DNA of 44,035 nucleotides from an uncultured Oscillospiraceae bacterium (GCA_947630645.1 CANRIF010000008.1:1-44035), one strand, 5' to 3'. Numbered from the stretch's first letter, positions 16,930 to 23,122 are shown. Made by a program: numbers and translations. The notes: a model not told the origin generated them from the sequence alone.

Positions 16930-16942
16930 ACCCGTAAACGGT
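16930..16942. promoter_or_regulatory. Candidate operator upstream of the late operon
   Basis: ACCCGTAAACGGT, a near-perfect palindrome. Its first 12 bases are identical to the palindrome in the leader of the ArpU/Xpf-like activator (22565-22576). Further upstream on the minus strand there is a TAAAAT-like -10 (about 16955-16965) without a good -35, as expected for an activator-dependent promoter, and a TTTTCGG element at 16965-16973 that recalls the repeats in the switch region. Binding partner is inferred. Confidence 0.6.
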
Positions 16943-16992
16943 AAAAATCGCCTCATTATTTTATCATTTTCGGAACTTTCATGGTAGCGAAA

Positions 16993-17072
16993 GCCGCCGC
17001 GCCGGGCGGTGCCCCTATCTGCACGTTGACGAGCGCAGCGAGCCTGTGCCGCCGGGGTACCGTCCGGGCGGC
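16993..17072. repeat. Long-hairpin repeat, copy 4
   Basis: Same centre (GTTGACGAGCGCAGCGAGCC) as the units at 13546-13800, with arms GCGCCGGGCGGTGCCCC and GGGGTACCGTCCGGGCGG. The left arm has diverged in its inner part (TATCTGCAC). Confidence 0.82.
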
Positions 17073-17091
17073 ATATACCCAGCTTACTAAA

Positions 17092-17171
17092 GCCGCCGCG
17101 CCGGGCGGTGCCCCGGCCCGCACGTTGACGAGCGCAGCGAGCCTGTGCCGCCGGGGTACCGTCCGGGCGGC
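17092..17171. repeat. Long-hairpin repeat, copy 5
   Basis: Second unit of the pair beside terS, with better arm complementarity than copy 4 (CCGGGCGGTGCCCCGG). The two units also share a CTAAAGCCGCC-type lead. Together they fill most of the space between the late operon and the ncRNA promoter. Confidence 0.82.
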
Positions 17172-17180
17172 AGACCCCCC

Positions 17181-17209
17181 TTGTAAAGCAGCTTTTCGCG
17201 TGTTATACT
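17181..17209 (+). promoter_or_regulatory. Sigma-A-type promoter of the structured RNA
   Basis: TTGTAA (17181-17186), a 17-bp spacer and TATACT (17204-17209). The predicted start site, about 17215-17216, coincides with the first base of a 13-bp stem. Confidence 0.7.
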
Positions 17210-17215
17210 ATAAGC

Positions 17216-17372
17216 GCCACACAAATTCAATATGTTATTCGTTAAGGGACGTTTCTGCTTTCCGGCAAAAACGTGTCTCTCCTTGGCGTCCTTTACGGAT
17301 AACAGGAATTTGTGTGGCAGCAAATGGAGATGCGTTTTTCGTGGCGCAGCTCCTGCTGCGCCACTTTTTGTT
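17216..17372 (+). ncRNA. Candidate structured RNA: long two-part stem plus terminator
   Basis: The 5' end GCCACACAAATTC (17216-17228) pairs perfectly with GAATTTGTGTGGC (17306-17318). After a small asymmetric internal loop, 17235-17251 pairs with 17287-17302 (16 bp with one bulge, two G-U pairs), leaving a 35-nt apical loop with a CCGGCAAAAACGTG tract. A perfect terminator follows at 17341-17372, and 20 bases further a GTG gene begins. It is either an independent RNA of ~155 nt or a riboswitch/attenuator-like leader of the membrane protein gene. It does not match the features I know of 6S RNA (large central bubble), SRP RNA (GGAAG/GCAG loop) or T-box leaders. Confidence 0.65.
17341..17372 (+). 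terminator. Intrinsic terminator of the structured RNA
   Basis: Arms GTGGCGCAGC and GCTGCGCCAC (10 bp, perfect) around TCCT, followed by TTTTTGTTTTTT. Confidence 0.88.
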
Positions 17373-17392
17373 TTTTGAGGGGGAATGTCAAC

Positions 17393-18217
17393 GTGGAACT
17401 GGCGAGAAAGAAAACGCATTATAACATCGCCGCGGGGGTCCTGTTCCTGCTGGCGGCGGTGTGCTGTTTTGTTCACCAACATAATATATACATCTCTCAG
17501 AGCTATTTTGGCTTTCATTTGGATGGTGTTTTGCTGTTTTGGTTTCCGTCTGTGTTTCCAGTTCTGCTGGCGGCGGGTATGCTGCTGTGCAGGAAGAAAG
17601 CCGGAAAGCTGATCACGCTCATGACCTGCGTGGCCGTCATTATATACTATGTGGCCGTTTCAGCGGCTGGGCGCGGACCCGTTTTGTCATATGGGCGCAG
17701 ACCCCAGTCGTTATATTTGGTACTTGATGCCTCCCTTTTGATGCTTCACCCCATACAGTGGGCCGGTTATCTGCTGCTGGCGGTGATCGCCGTTCTTGCG
17801 CTGGCGGGGAAGGTCACCAAAGTCATTAAGAGCCTGTTTTTCCTCCCGTCCCTTCTCAACGTCTTGGGGTATTTTTTGAATCGTTATTATATGCGGCCGA
17901 ATACGAGTTACGTTGAATTCTTATGGAACTGGCTCCGCGGGCTCGATCTGTCCCGGTTAGAGCTGTCCCGTTTGCCGCAGGTCCTTTATCTGCCGGTCCC
18001 GTTTGTGATGATTTTGGGCGTTGCGGCGATGCTGTTTGCAGGGCTTGCCCTGGTCCGGCCCGAAAAAGCGCCGCGCGTCAAAGCAAGCCCCGCCGCGCGT
18101 TCCGTTTCGCCGCTGCTGGCCATCGAAGAGGTCAAGAAATACAAAGGGCTTCTGGATTCCGGCGTCATGACCCAAGAAGAATACGACGAGAAGAAAAAAC
18201 AACTTTTAGGATTGTGA
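17393..18217 (+). CDS. Multi-spanning membrane protein with C-terminal SHOCT domain
   Basis: 274 residues from a GTG nine bases after GAGGGGG. About six hydrophobic segments (roughly residues 12-30, 40-62, 68-85, 113-135, 140-160, 197-220), then a short cytoplasmic linker and a SHOCT-like end (IEEVKKYKGLLDSGVMTQEE followed by YDEKKKQLLGL). SHOCT domains are short oligomerisation modules at protein ends. Base composition is lower in G+C than the neighbours, suggesting more recent arrival. The gene lies behind the structured RNA and terminator and is followed after 10 bp by a second SHOCT gene. Function unknown. Confidence 0.75.
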   Translation: MELARKKTHYNIAAGVLFLLAAVCCFVHQHNIYISQSYFGFHLDGVLLFWFPSVFPVLLAAGMLLCRKKAGKLITLMTCVAVIIYYVAVSAAGRGPVLSYGRRPQSLYLVLDASLLMLHPIQWAGYLLLAVIAVLALAGKVTKVIKSLFFLPSLLNVLGYFLNRYYMRPNTSYVEFLWNWLRGLDLSRLELSRLPQVLYLPVPFVMILGVAAMLFAGLALVRPEKAPRVKASPAARSVSPLLAIEEVKKYKGLLDSGVMTQEEYDEKKKQLLGL

Positions 18218-18227
18218 GGGACATACA

Positions 18228-18545
18228 ATGGATTTTGGTACATATTACATCATCGGTTTGATCGTGGGGCTCGCCATCGCCGCCGGCCTGGCCTTCATCC
18301 CTGCCAGCATCGCCCGGAACAAGGGTCACAGCTTCGGCCTCTGGTGGTTTTACGGCTGGATGCTGTTCATCGTCGCCATCATCCACGTCAGCCTGATACC
18401 CGACAAGAACGCCCCCGCCGCGGGACCCGCCGTACCGCCGGTAAGTTCCGCGGACGAGTTGAAAGGCTATAAGGAGCTGCTGGACATGGGCGCCATCACC
18501 CAGGCGGAATTTGACGCGAAGAAAAAGCAGCTGCTGGGTCTGTGA
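18228..18545 (+). CDS. Small membrane protein with SHOCT domain
   Basis: 105 residues. Two hydrophobic segments (about 5-27 and 38-58), a Pro/Ala linker, and a SHOCT end (DELKGYKELLDMGAITQAEF then DAKKKQLLGL) nearly the same as that of the gene before it. GAGGG precedes the ATG; it starts 10 bp after the first gene and both are closed by the terminator at 18557, so they form a two-gene operon. The matching ends suggest that the two proteins co-assemble. Unlike its partner it has the local high G+C. Confidence 0.78.
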   Translation: MDFGTYYIIGLIVGLAIAAGLAFIPASIARNKGHSFGLWWFYGWMLFIVAIIHVSLIPDKNAPAAGPAVPPVSSADELKGYKELLDMGAITQAEFDAKKKQLLGL

Positions 18546-18556
18546 CACAAACAGCA

Positions 18557-18590
18557 AAAGACCGGGGACCTGTCCGTCCCCGGTCTTTCC
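18557..18590. terminator. Bidirectional terminator between SHOCT operon and proS
   Basis: Arms AAAGACCGGGGAC (18557-18569) and GTCCCCGGTCTTT (18576-18588), 13 bp perfect, serving both convergent transcripts. Confidence 0.88.
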
Positions 18591-18603
18591 TATCGGTTTT
18601 CCT

Positions 18604-20034
18604 TTAATACGCGATGCCCCAGACGATCATGTGCTTGGCGGGCCGGCCGCAGCAGGGGCAGGTATCCCCCAGCTTCTCCTGGGCGAAGGGGATGCACCGG
18701 CTGGACACGCCGGCGGCCTCCTTCATCTTCTCCTCGCAGGCCGCGTCGCCGCACCACATGGTCTTGACAAAGCCGTCCATGGCCTTTTCCTTGACCTCTT
18801 CCACGGTCTGAGCGGCCCAGGTGTGGCTTTCCAGGTTGGCCTTGGCCTTGTCGTACAGGCCCTTCTGCACCGCCTCCAGCAGCGCGGGGATCTCCTTCTC
18901 CAGCGCGTCCAGGGGCAGGAACGCCTTCTCGCCGCTATCCCGCCGGACGGCCACGGCCTGGCCGTTCTCCAGGTCCCGGGGCCCGATCTCCAGGCGCACA
19001 GGCACGCCCTTCATCTCATACTCGGCGTACTTCCATCCGGGGCTGTTGTCGGAAAAATCGCCCTTGGCCCGGATACCGGCGGCCTTCAGCCGCTCCACCA
19101 CCTGCTCCGCCGCCTCGGTGACGCCGGGCTTATGGGCGGCGATGGGCAGCACGATGACCTGGATGGGGGCCACATGGGGCGGCAGCACCAGGCCCCGGTC
19201 GTCGCCGTGGGTCATGATCAGCCCGCCGATGGACCGGGTAGTGAAGCCCCAGCTGGTCTGGTGGGGGTACACGGCCTGGTTGTTTTTGTCCTGGAAGGTG
19301 ATGTCGAAGGCCCGGGCGAAGCCGTCGCCGAAGTAGTGGCTGGTGGCGGACTGGAGGGCCTTGTGGTCGTGCATCATGCACTCCACCGTATAGGTGTTCA
19401 CCGCCCCGGCGAACTTCTCCTTCTCGGTCTTGTCGCCCTTGATGACGGGCATGGCCAGCAGCTCCTCATAGCACCGGGCGTAGATATCCAGCATCCGCAG
19501 GGTCTCCTCCCGGGCCTCTTCCTCGGTGGCGTGGAGGGTGTGGCCCTCCTGCCACAGGAACTCCCGTCCCCGCAAAAACGGCCTGGTGGTCTTTTCCCAG
19601 CGCATGACGCTGCACCACTGGTTATACTTCATAGGCAGGTCCCGCCAGGAGTGCAGCACGTTTTTCCAGTGGTCGCAGAACAGCGTCTCGCTGGTGGGCC
19701 GCACGCACAGCCGCTCGGGCAGTTCCTCGCTGCCGCCCATGGTGACCCACGCGCACTCGGGGGCAAAGCCCTCCACGTGGTCCTTCTCCCGTTGCAGCAG
19801 GCTCTCGGGGATGAGCATGGGCATGGACACGTTCTCGTGTCCGGTGCGCTTGAACTCGGCGTCCAGCCACGCCTGTATATTCTCCCAGATGGCGTAGCCG
19901 TAAGGCCGCAGCACGAACAGCCCCTTCACGCCGGAGTAGTCGATGAGCTGTGCCTTGACGCACACGTCGGTGTACCACTGGGCAAAATCGTCCTCCATGG
20001 AGGTGATCTGGGTCACCTGCTTGTCCTTTGCCAT
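18604..20034 (-). CDS. proS: Prolyl-tRNA synthetase, short (archaeal/eukaryotic-like) form
   Basis: 476 residues. Class II catalytic core with motif 2 (RWEKTTRPFLRGREFLWQEGH) and motif 3 (LIMTHGDDRGLVLPP), the TSE substrate loop in VRPTSET, an anticodon-binding domain (VIVLPIAAHK then AAGIRAKGDFSD) and the C-terminal zinc-like domain with CGD-x-CEE and CPCCGRP ending in a conserved aromatic Tyr. It charges tRNA-Pro. The short form lacks the INS editing domain of the common bacterial enzyme and is usual in many Clostridia. A normal promoter is seen, and no T-box leader. Confidence 0.95.
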   Translation of the reverse strand: MAKDKQVTQITSMEDDFAQWYTDVCVKAQLIDYSGVKGLFVLRPYGYAIWENIQAWLDAEFKRTGHENVSMPMLIPESLLQREKDHVEGFAPECAWVTMGGSEELPERLCVRPTSETLFCDHWKNVLHSWRDLPMKYNQWCSVMRWEKTTRPFLRGREFLWQEGHTLHATEEEAREETLRMLDIYARCYEELLAMPVIKGDKTEKEKFAGAVNTYTVECMMHDHKALQSATSHYFGDGFARAFDITFQDKNNQAVYPHQTSWGFTTRSIGGLIMTHGDDRGLVLPPHVAPIQVIVLPIAAHKPGVTEAAEQVVERLKAAGIRAKGDFSDNSPGWKYAEYEMKGVPVRLEIGPRDLENGQAVAVRRDSGEKAFLPLDALEKEIPALLEAVQKGLYDKAKANLESHTWAAQTVEEVKEKAMDGFVKTMWCGDAACEEKMKEAAGVSSRCIPFAQEKLGDTCPCCGRPAKHMIVWGIAY

Positions 20035-20070
20035 AGATCATGACCTCGTTTTCCAGAATTTGACCCATCT

Positions 20071-20099
20071 ATTGTATAGTTGCGCCGTCCCATTGTCAA
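20071..20099 (-). promoter_or_regulatory. proS promoter
   Basis: On the minus strand: TTGACA (20094-20099), 17-bp spacer, TACAAT (20071-20076). The leader is only ~30 nt. Confidence 0.8.
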
Positions 20100-20107
20100 G
20101 CCAAGAC

Positions 20108-20136
20108 TTGACCGCCCGGCCATTTCCATCTATAAT
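20108..20136 (+). promoter_or_regulatory. Promoter of the acidic HAAS membrane protein operon
   Basis: TTGACC (20108-20113), 17-bp spacer, TATAAT (20131-20136). It is back to back with the proS promoter; only 8 bp separate the -35 boxes. Confidence 0.8.
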
Positions 20137-20179
20137 ATAGGATGTATTTTCGCATTTACGGCATGGAAAGGAACTGCCT

Positions 20180-21436
20180 ATGAACAAGCCCCAATACCTG
20201 GCGGAGTTGGACAATCTTCTGATCTTCATGACCCGCTCCGACCGGGAGCAGGCCCTGGCCCGTTTCGGCGCGCTGTTCGACGCGGCCGGCCCGGCCGGGC
20301 AGGATGCGCTCCTGGAAAAGCTGGGTTCTGCCACCCGGCAGGCCATCCGGCTCAGCCGCATCTATGACAGCGCCGGCTACGAGGACGAGCTTCTGGACGA
20401 ACTGGAGCTGGACACGGAACTTCTCTCGGAGCAGGCCCCCTCCCCCGCGCCGGAGCCGGAGGATATGCCCCCGGCGGCGCCCCACGTCCCGGAGGAGCAG
20501 CTGCCCGAATACGACCTGGAGGACCTGCCGGACCTCACCGATCTCCCCGACGCGCCAGAGCCGGGCCAGACCCCCGCTCCCGCCGGCGAGGACGATGACT
20601 TCTCCGACGAGGAAGAGGACGATCTCCTGGACGACGAGGACTTCTCCGACGAGGAGGACGAGGACCTCCTGGATGACGAGGAGGACGATCTCCTGGACGA
20701 GGACCTCCTGGACGAGGAGGGCGACGACCTCCTGGACGAGGAAGACGAGGACATCCCCGACGACGAGGAGGACAAGGACGTTCCCGCCGATAAAGACGCC
20801 GACGCGCCCACCGACGAGAGCGAAGCTTCCCCCGCCAGCGAGGACGAGGCCGTGCCCGCTCCCGACAGCGCCGCCCCCGAGGCGGTGACCCCGGAGCTGG
20901 AGGCGGAGGCCGAGGCTCCCGCCGAGCCTGCCAGCGAGAAAGAACCCGCTCCTCCCCCGGCCGAGGCCGAGCCGGAGGCCCCCGCCGATGTGGAGGACAC
21001 ATCGGACGAGAGCGAGGAGCCAACTGCCGAGGACGAAGAGGAAGAGGAGGATGACAGCGTCCCTCTCCAGGGCCCGGTGATCCTGATCGAGCGGACCATG
21101 CCCCTGGGCGTGGGCATCCCGCTGTTCATCCTGTCCGTCCTGGTCCTGGCGATACCGCTGGCGGCCGTGCTGGTTGTGCTGTTCCCGGCGTTTCTCCTGC
21201 CGGGCCTGGCGCTGCTGCTGGGCGCGTGGCTGGCGGTGGTGGGCGGCCTCTGGTGCATCAGCATCATCGCAGACGCGGCCATGCTCTTCGGCCTGGCGTT
21301 GATCCTTCTGGCCGCGGGGCTGGTAGTCCTGTGGCTGGGCCTGTGGCTGTTCGTGCTGCTGGTGAAAGGCTACGCCTGGGCCATGCGCGGCATCTCCCAT
21401 CTCACATTGGGAAAGAAGGTGACGGAGGGTGCGTAA
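20180..21436 (+). CDS. HAAS-domain (DUF1700-like) membrane protein with long acidic insert
   Basis: 418 residues. Residues 1-65 form the helical HAAS/DUF1700 domain (MNKPQYLAELDNLLIF and onward). Residues ~70-300 are low complexity: Asp/Glu runs with DDLLDEEDE-like repeats at ~134-200, then Pro/Ala/Glu. The last ~120 residues contain four hydrophobic segments (SVLVLAIPLAAVLVVLF and similar). HAAS proteins usually act with PadR-type regulators or DUF4097 membrane sensors; none is adjacent here. AAAGGAACTGCCT precedes the ATG. The ~230-residue acidic insert is unusually long and may bind cations or basic partners. Confidence 0.75.
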   Translation: MNKPQYLAELDNLLIFMTRSDREQALARFGALFDAAGPAGQDALLEKLGSATRQAIRLSRIYDSAGYEDELLDELELDTELLSEQAPSPAPEPEDMPPAAPHVPEEQLPEYDLEDLPDLTDLPDAPEPGQTPAPAGEDDDFSDEEEDDLLDDEDFSDEEDEDLLDDEEDDLLDEDLLDEEGDDLLDEEDEDIPDDEEDKDVPADKDADAPTDESEASPASEDEAVPAPDSAAPEAVTPELEAEAEAPAEPASEKEPAPPPAEAEPEAPADVEDTSDESEEPTAEDEEEEEDDSVPLQGPVILIERTMPLGVGIPLFILSVLVLAIPLAAVLVVLFPAFLLPGLALLLGAWLAVVGGLWCISIIADAAMLFGLALILLAAGLVVLWLGLWLFVLLVKGYAWAMRGISHLTLGKKVTEGA

Positions 21437-21647
21437 GGGTTGGCGCATCGTCAGCGGCATCGCGCTGGTCTGTTTTCTGATAGGCGTCATGGCCATCGGC
21501 GTGGGCTTTTTCACCGGCAGCTCCCCCACCGCCCTGCAAGCCCACGGCCACCTGACCGAGTATAACGCCCGGCTGGCCCAGAACTGGCTCATTCTCCAGC
21601 GGGACATCGAGACTCTGCGGCAGGGCATCCTGGGGCTTTTCTCCTGA
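21429..21647 (+). CDS. Small membrane-anchored protein
   Basis: 72 residues with one transmembrane segment (about 8-28, IVSGIALVCFLIGVMAIGVG) and a short outside domain. It starts at a GTG overlapping the stop of the HAAS gene by 8 bp; GGAGG is directly adjacent to the GTG, so the start depends on translational coupling and is less certain than others. Resembles the small partner proteins found beside DUF1700/DUF4097 genes. Confidence 0.62.
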   Translation: MRKGWRIVSGIALVCFLIGVMAIGVGFFTGSSPTALQAHGHLTEYNARLAQNWLILQRDIETLRQGILGLFS

Positions 21648-21653
21648 AACATC

Positions 21654-21684
21654 AAAGAGCGCGGTCTTCCTGACCGCGCTCTTG
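21654..21684. terminator. Bidirectional terminator
   Basis: Arms AAGAGCGCGGTC and GACCGCGCTCTT around TTCCT, between the small membrane protein and the convergent repressor gene. Confidence 0.85.
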
Positions 21685-21702
21685 CCATATCTATCGCGCC
21701 CT

Positions 21703-22437
21703 TTACACGTCCGTGGGCAGCCCCACCCGCTCCATGAGGATGGTACCGAAGCAGCTGACGCTCCGCTCCGAATCCCGGGCGATGGTCTGGTCCGCGTCCC
21801 GCCGCTTCCGGTTGAGGGCGAACAAATAGAGGTTCCCCAGCATATCCTGGCACACCTGCTTGCACAAAAACTCCCCGTCCACCAGCAGCGCGGCCACCTC
21901 CCCGTCCCGGGGGGCGCGCTTGACGCCCAGGGCCACCGACCCGTCCGGCAGATAGGGCTCCATGCTGTCGCCGTTGACGCGCACGGCGAAGTCCGCGGCG
22001 CTGTCCGCCGGGACCGGGTAGTCCTCCCAGGGGTTGCCAAAATCCGGGTCGCCCCGGCCGGCGGCGAAGGAGTTGCCGAACAGGGGGATCACCTTCATGG
22101 CGGGCTTCTCCGCGGCGGCCTTGGCGGCCATGCGCCGCTTCTCCTCGCCGGCCACGGAACGCACCACCCGCTTGCCGTGCAGGTCGAGGCCGTCGAAGGT
22201 CATGGCCAGGGACCGGGCCTCGTCGGACATCTCCCGGCCGCCGTCCTCGGCGAAGTCGTTCAGCGTCCGCCCCAGCGCCCGGGCGATGGCGTCCATCACC
22301 GCCAGGGTGGGGCTTTTCGTCTCGCCGCCCACGATCTTGTTCAGCGTCCCCCGGGACACCCCCGATCGGCGGGCCAGCTCGTCGATGGTCATCCCCGCCT
22401 GCCGCCGGTACTCGTTGATCCTCTCGCCCACTAACAC
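21703..22437 (-). CDS. Self-cleaving phage repressor (XRE HTH + S24 peptidase)
   Basis: 244 residues from GTG at 22437. N-terminal HTH_3 (MTIDELARRSGVSRGTLNKI), a linker, and a LexA/CI-type S24 domain: cleavage pair Ala126-Gly127 in SFAAGRGD, nucleophile Ser158 in NGDSMEPYLPDG and general base Lys193 in GEFLCKQV. All residues needed for RecA-stimulated autocleavage are present, so it should be inactivated in the SOS response. An ATG nine codons upstream (22464) is a worse start: it overlaps the -10 box of the gene's own promoter, while AAGGAGG lies correctly before the GTG. It is divergent from the ArpU/Xpf-like activator, like Xre/Xpf of PBSX. Confidence 0.88.
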   Translation of the reverse strand: MLVGERINEYRRQAGMTIDELARRSGVSRGTLNKIVGGETKSPTLAVMDAIARALGRTLNDFAEDGGREMSDEARSLAMTFDGLDLHGKRVVRSVAGEEKRRMAAKAAAEKPAMKVIPLFGNSFAAGRGDPDFGNPWEDYPVPADSAADFAVRVNGDSMEPYLPDGSVALGVKRAPRDGEVAALLVDGEFLCKQVCQDMLGNLYLFALNRKRRDADQTIARDSERSVSCFGTILMERVGLPTDV

Positions 22438-22462
22438 GGCGTTCGCCTCCTTTTCTATTTTC

Positions 22463-22491
22463 ATTTTACCCGTATCCTATCCTCCTGTCAA
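22463..22491 (-). promoter_or_regulatory. Promoter of the repressor gene
   Basis: Minus strand: TTGACA (22486-22491), 17-bp spacer, TAAAAT (22463-22468). The spacer contains TACGGGTA, a half of the palindrome found at 22564 and 16930. Confidence 0.72.
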
Positions 22492-22523
22492 TATAAAAAT
22501 CTACTTTTCGGTTAAATTTTGCC

Positions 22524-22552
22524 TTGACAAGTGTAAAATTCGGTGATATATT
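22524..22552 (+). promoter_or_regulatory. Strong promoter of the late activator gene
   Basis: Consensus TTGACA (22524-22529), 17-bp spacer, TATATT (22547-22552). Overlapped by the second TTCGGTGA element, so repression by occlusion is likely. Confidence 0.82.
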
Positions 22553-22563
22553 GCAGTCAGGAT

Positions 22564-22579
22564 GACCCGTAAACGGGTC
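22564..22579. promoter_or_regulatory. Perfect palindrome in the activator leader
   Basis: GACCCGTAAACGGGTC, arms of 7 bp, directly after the expected transcription start and followed by TTTTC. It may be an operator, since 12 of its bases recur upstream of terS, or a short attenuator hairpin; the sequence identity with the terS site favours an operator. Confidence 0.65.
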
Positions 22580-22616
22580 TTTTCATCTCATATCACCGAA
22601 AAAGGAGGACACATAC

Positions 22617-23054
22617 ATGGATTGGAAGCAGGAAGCGGCGGAGAAGCTTTTGGAATATGAGGCCCGGCGGCAGTCCCTGGAGAGCATCCCGGCGGAGATC
22701 AAGCGGCTGGAACTGGATTACACGGCTCTTCGCAGCACGGTGCCGGACGCGATCCCGTCCCACGGCGCGGGCAGCCGGCGGGAGGACGCCATGCTGACGA
22801 ACATCGTCCGGCGGGAGGAATTGACCCGGCAGCTGGAGTCGTCCCGGGCGTGGGTGGCGCTGGCGGAGAACGGCCTCGCCGCGCTGGACGAGGAGGACCG
22901 GCTGGTGCTGGACCGGTTCTACATCCACCGGCACAAGGGGGCCTGCGAGCGGCTGTGCGAGGAGCTGGACCGGGAGAAGGCCCAGGTCTACCGCCGCCGG
23001 GACCGGGCGCTGAAGCGATTCACCCTGGCCCTCTACGGCGGCCTGGAGAGCTGA
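22617..23054 (+). CDS. ArpU/Xpf-like phage late transcription activator
   Basis: 145 residues, helical and charged. Residues ~85-140 look like sigma-factor region 4 (LDEEDRLVLDRFYIHRHKGA, then CERLCEELDREKAQVYRRRD as the helix-turn-helix), the plan of ArpU, RinA and PBSX Xpf proteins that switch on late phage genes. AGGAGG precedes the ATG. It stands alone between the switch region and a strong terminator. With the palindrome shared with the terS upstream region it is the natural candidate to drive the 16-kb late operon. Assignment to this regulator class is good; the target is inferred. Confidence 0.78.
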   Translation: MDWKQEAAEKLLEYEARRQSLESIPAEIKRLELDYTALRSTVPDAIPSHGAGSRREDAMLTNIVRREELTRQLESSRAWVALAENGLAALDEEDRLVLDRFYIHRHKGACERLCEELDREKAQVYRRRDRALKRFTLALYGGLES

Positions 23055-23063
23055 ACCACCTCA

Positions 23064-23113
23064 TAAAAACGGCGGGGACAGGCTTTTGTGGTCCTGTCCC
23101 CGCCGCGTTTTTG
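23064..23113. terminator. Bidirectional terminator after the activator gene
   Basis: Arms CGGCGGGGACAGG (23070-23082) and CCTGTCCCCGCCG (23093-23105) with A and T tracts on both sides. Confidence 0.9.
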
Positions 23114-23122
23114 TCATCATAT

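Larger units (their letters stand above)
22505..22602. promoter_or_regulatory. Switch operators: three TTCGGT(T/G)A elements
   Basis: TTTTCGGTTAAA at 22505-22516 lies between the two -35 boxes. AAAATTCGGTGATA at 22536-22549 overlaps the spacer and -10 of the rightward promoter. ATATCACCGAAAA at 22590-22602 is the inverse copy just before the ribosome site of the activator gene. This three-site layout is that of a lambda-like switch; repressor binding is inferred. Confidence 0.6.

Noticed and set aside
17216-17318. 6S RNA, SRP RNA or T-box identity for the long stem
   Set aside because: No large central bubble, no GGAAG/GCAG SRP loop, and no T-box sequence or specifier; left as unclassified.
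16981-17424. Plus-strand open frame through the repeats and ncRNA
   Set aside because: It reads the two hairpin repeats as protein repeats, crosses a terminator and has no ribosome site.
20035-20100. T-box leader for proS
   Set aside because: The leader from the promoter at 20071-20099 is only about 30 nt.
20156-21865. Minus-strand open frame opposite the HAAS gene
   Set aside because: It mirrors the acidic repeat region, has no ribosome site, and crosses the terminator at 21654.
22564-22583. Palindrome in the activator leader as an ordinary terminator
   Set aside because: The stem is only 6-7 bp with a short TTTT tract, and the recurrence of its core before terS favours an operator; attenuation is not excluded.
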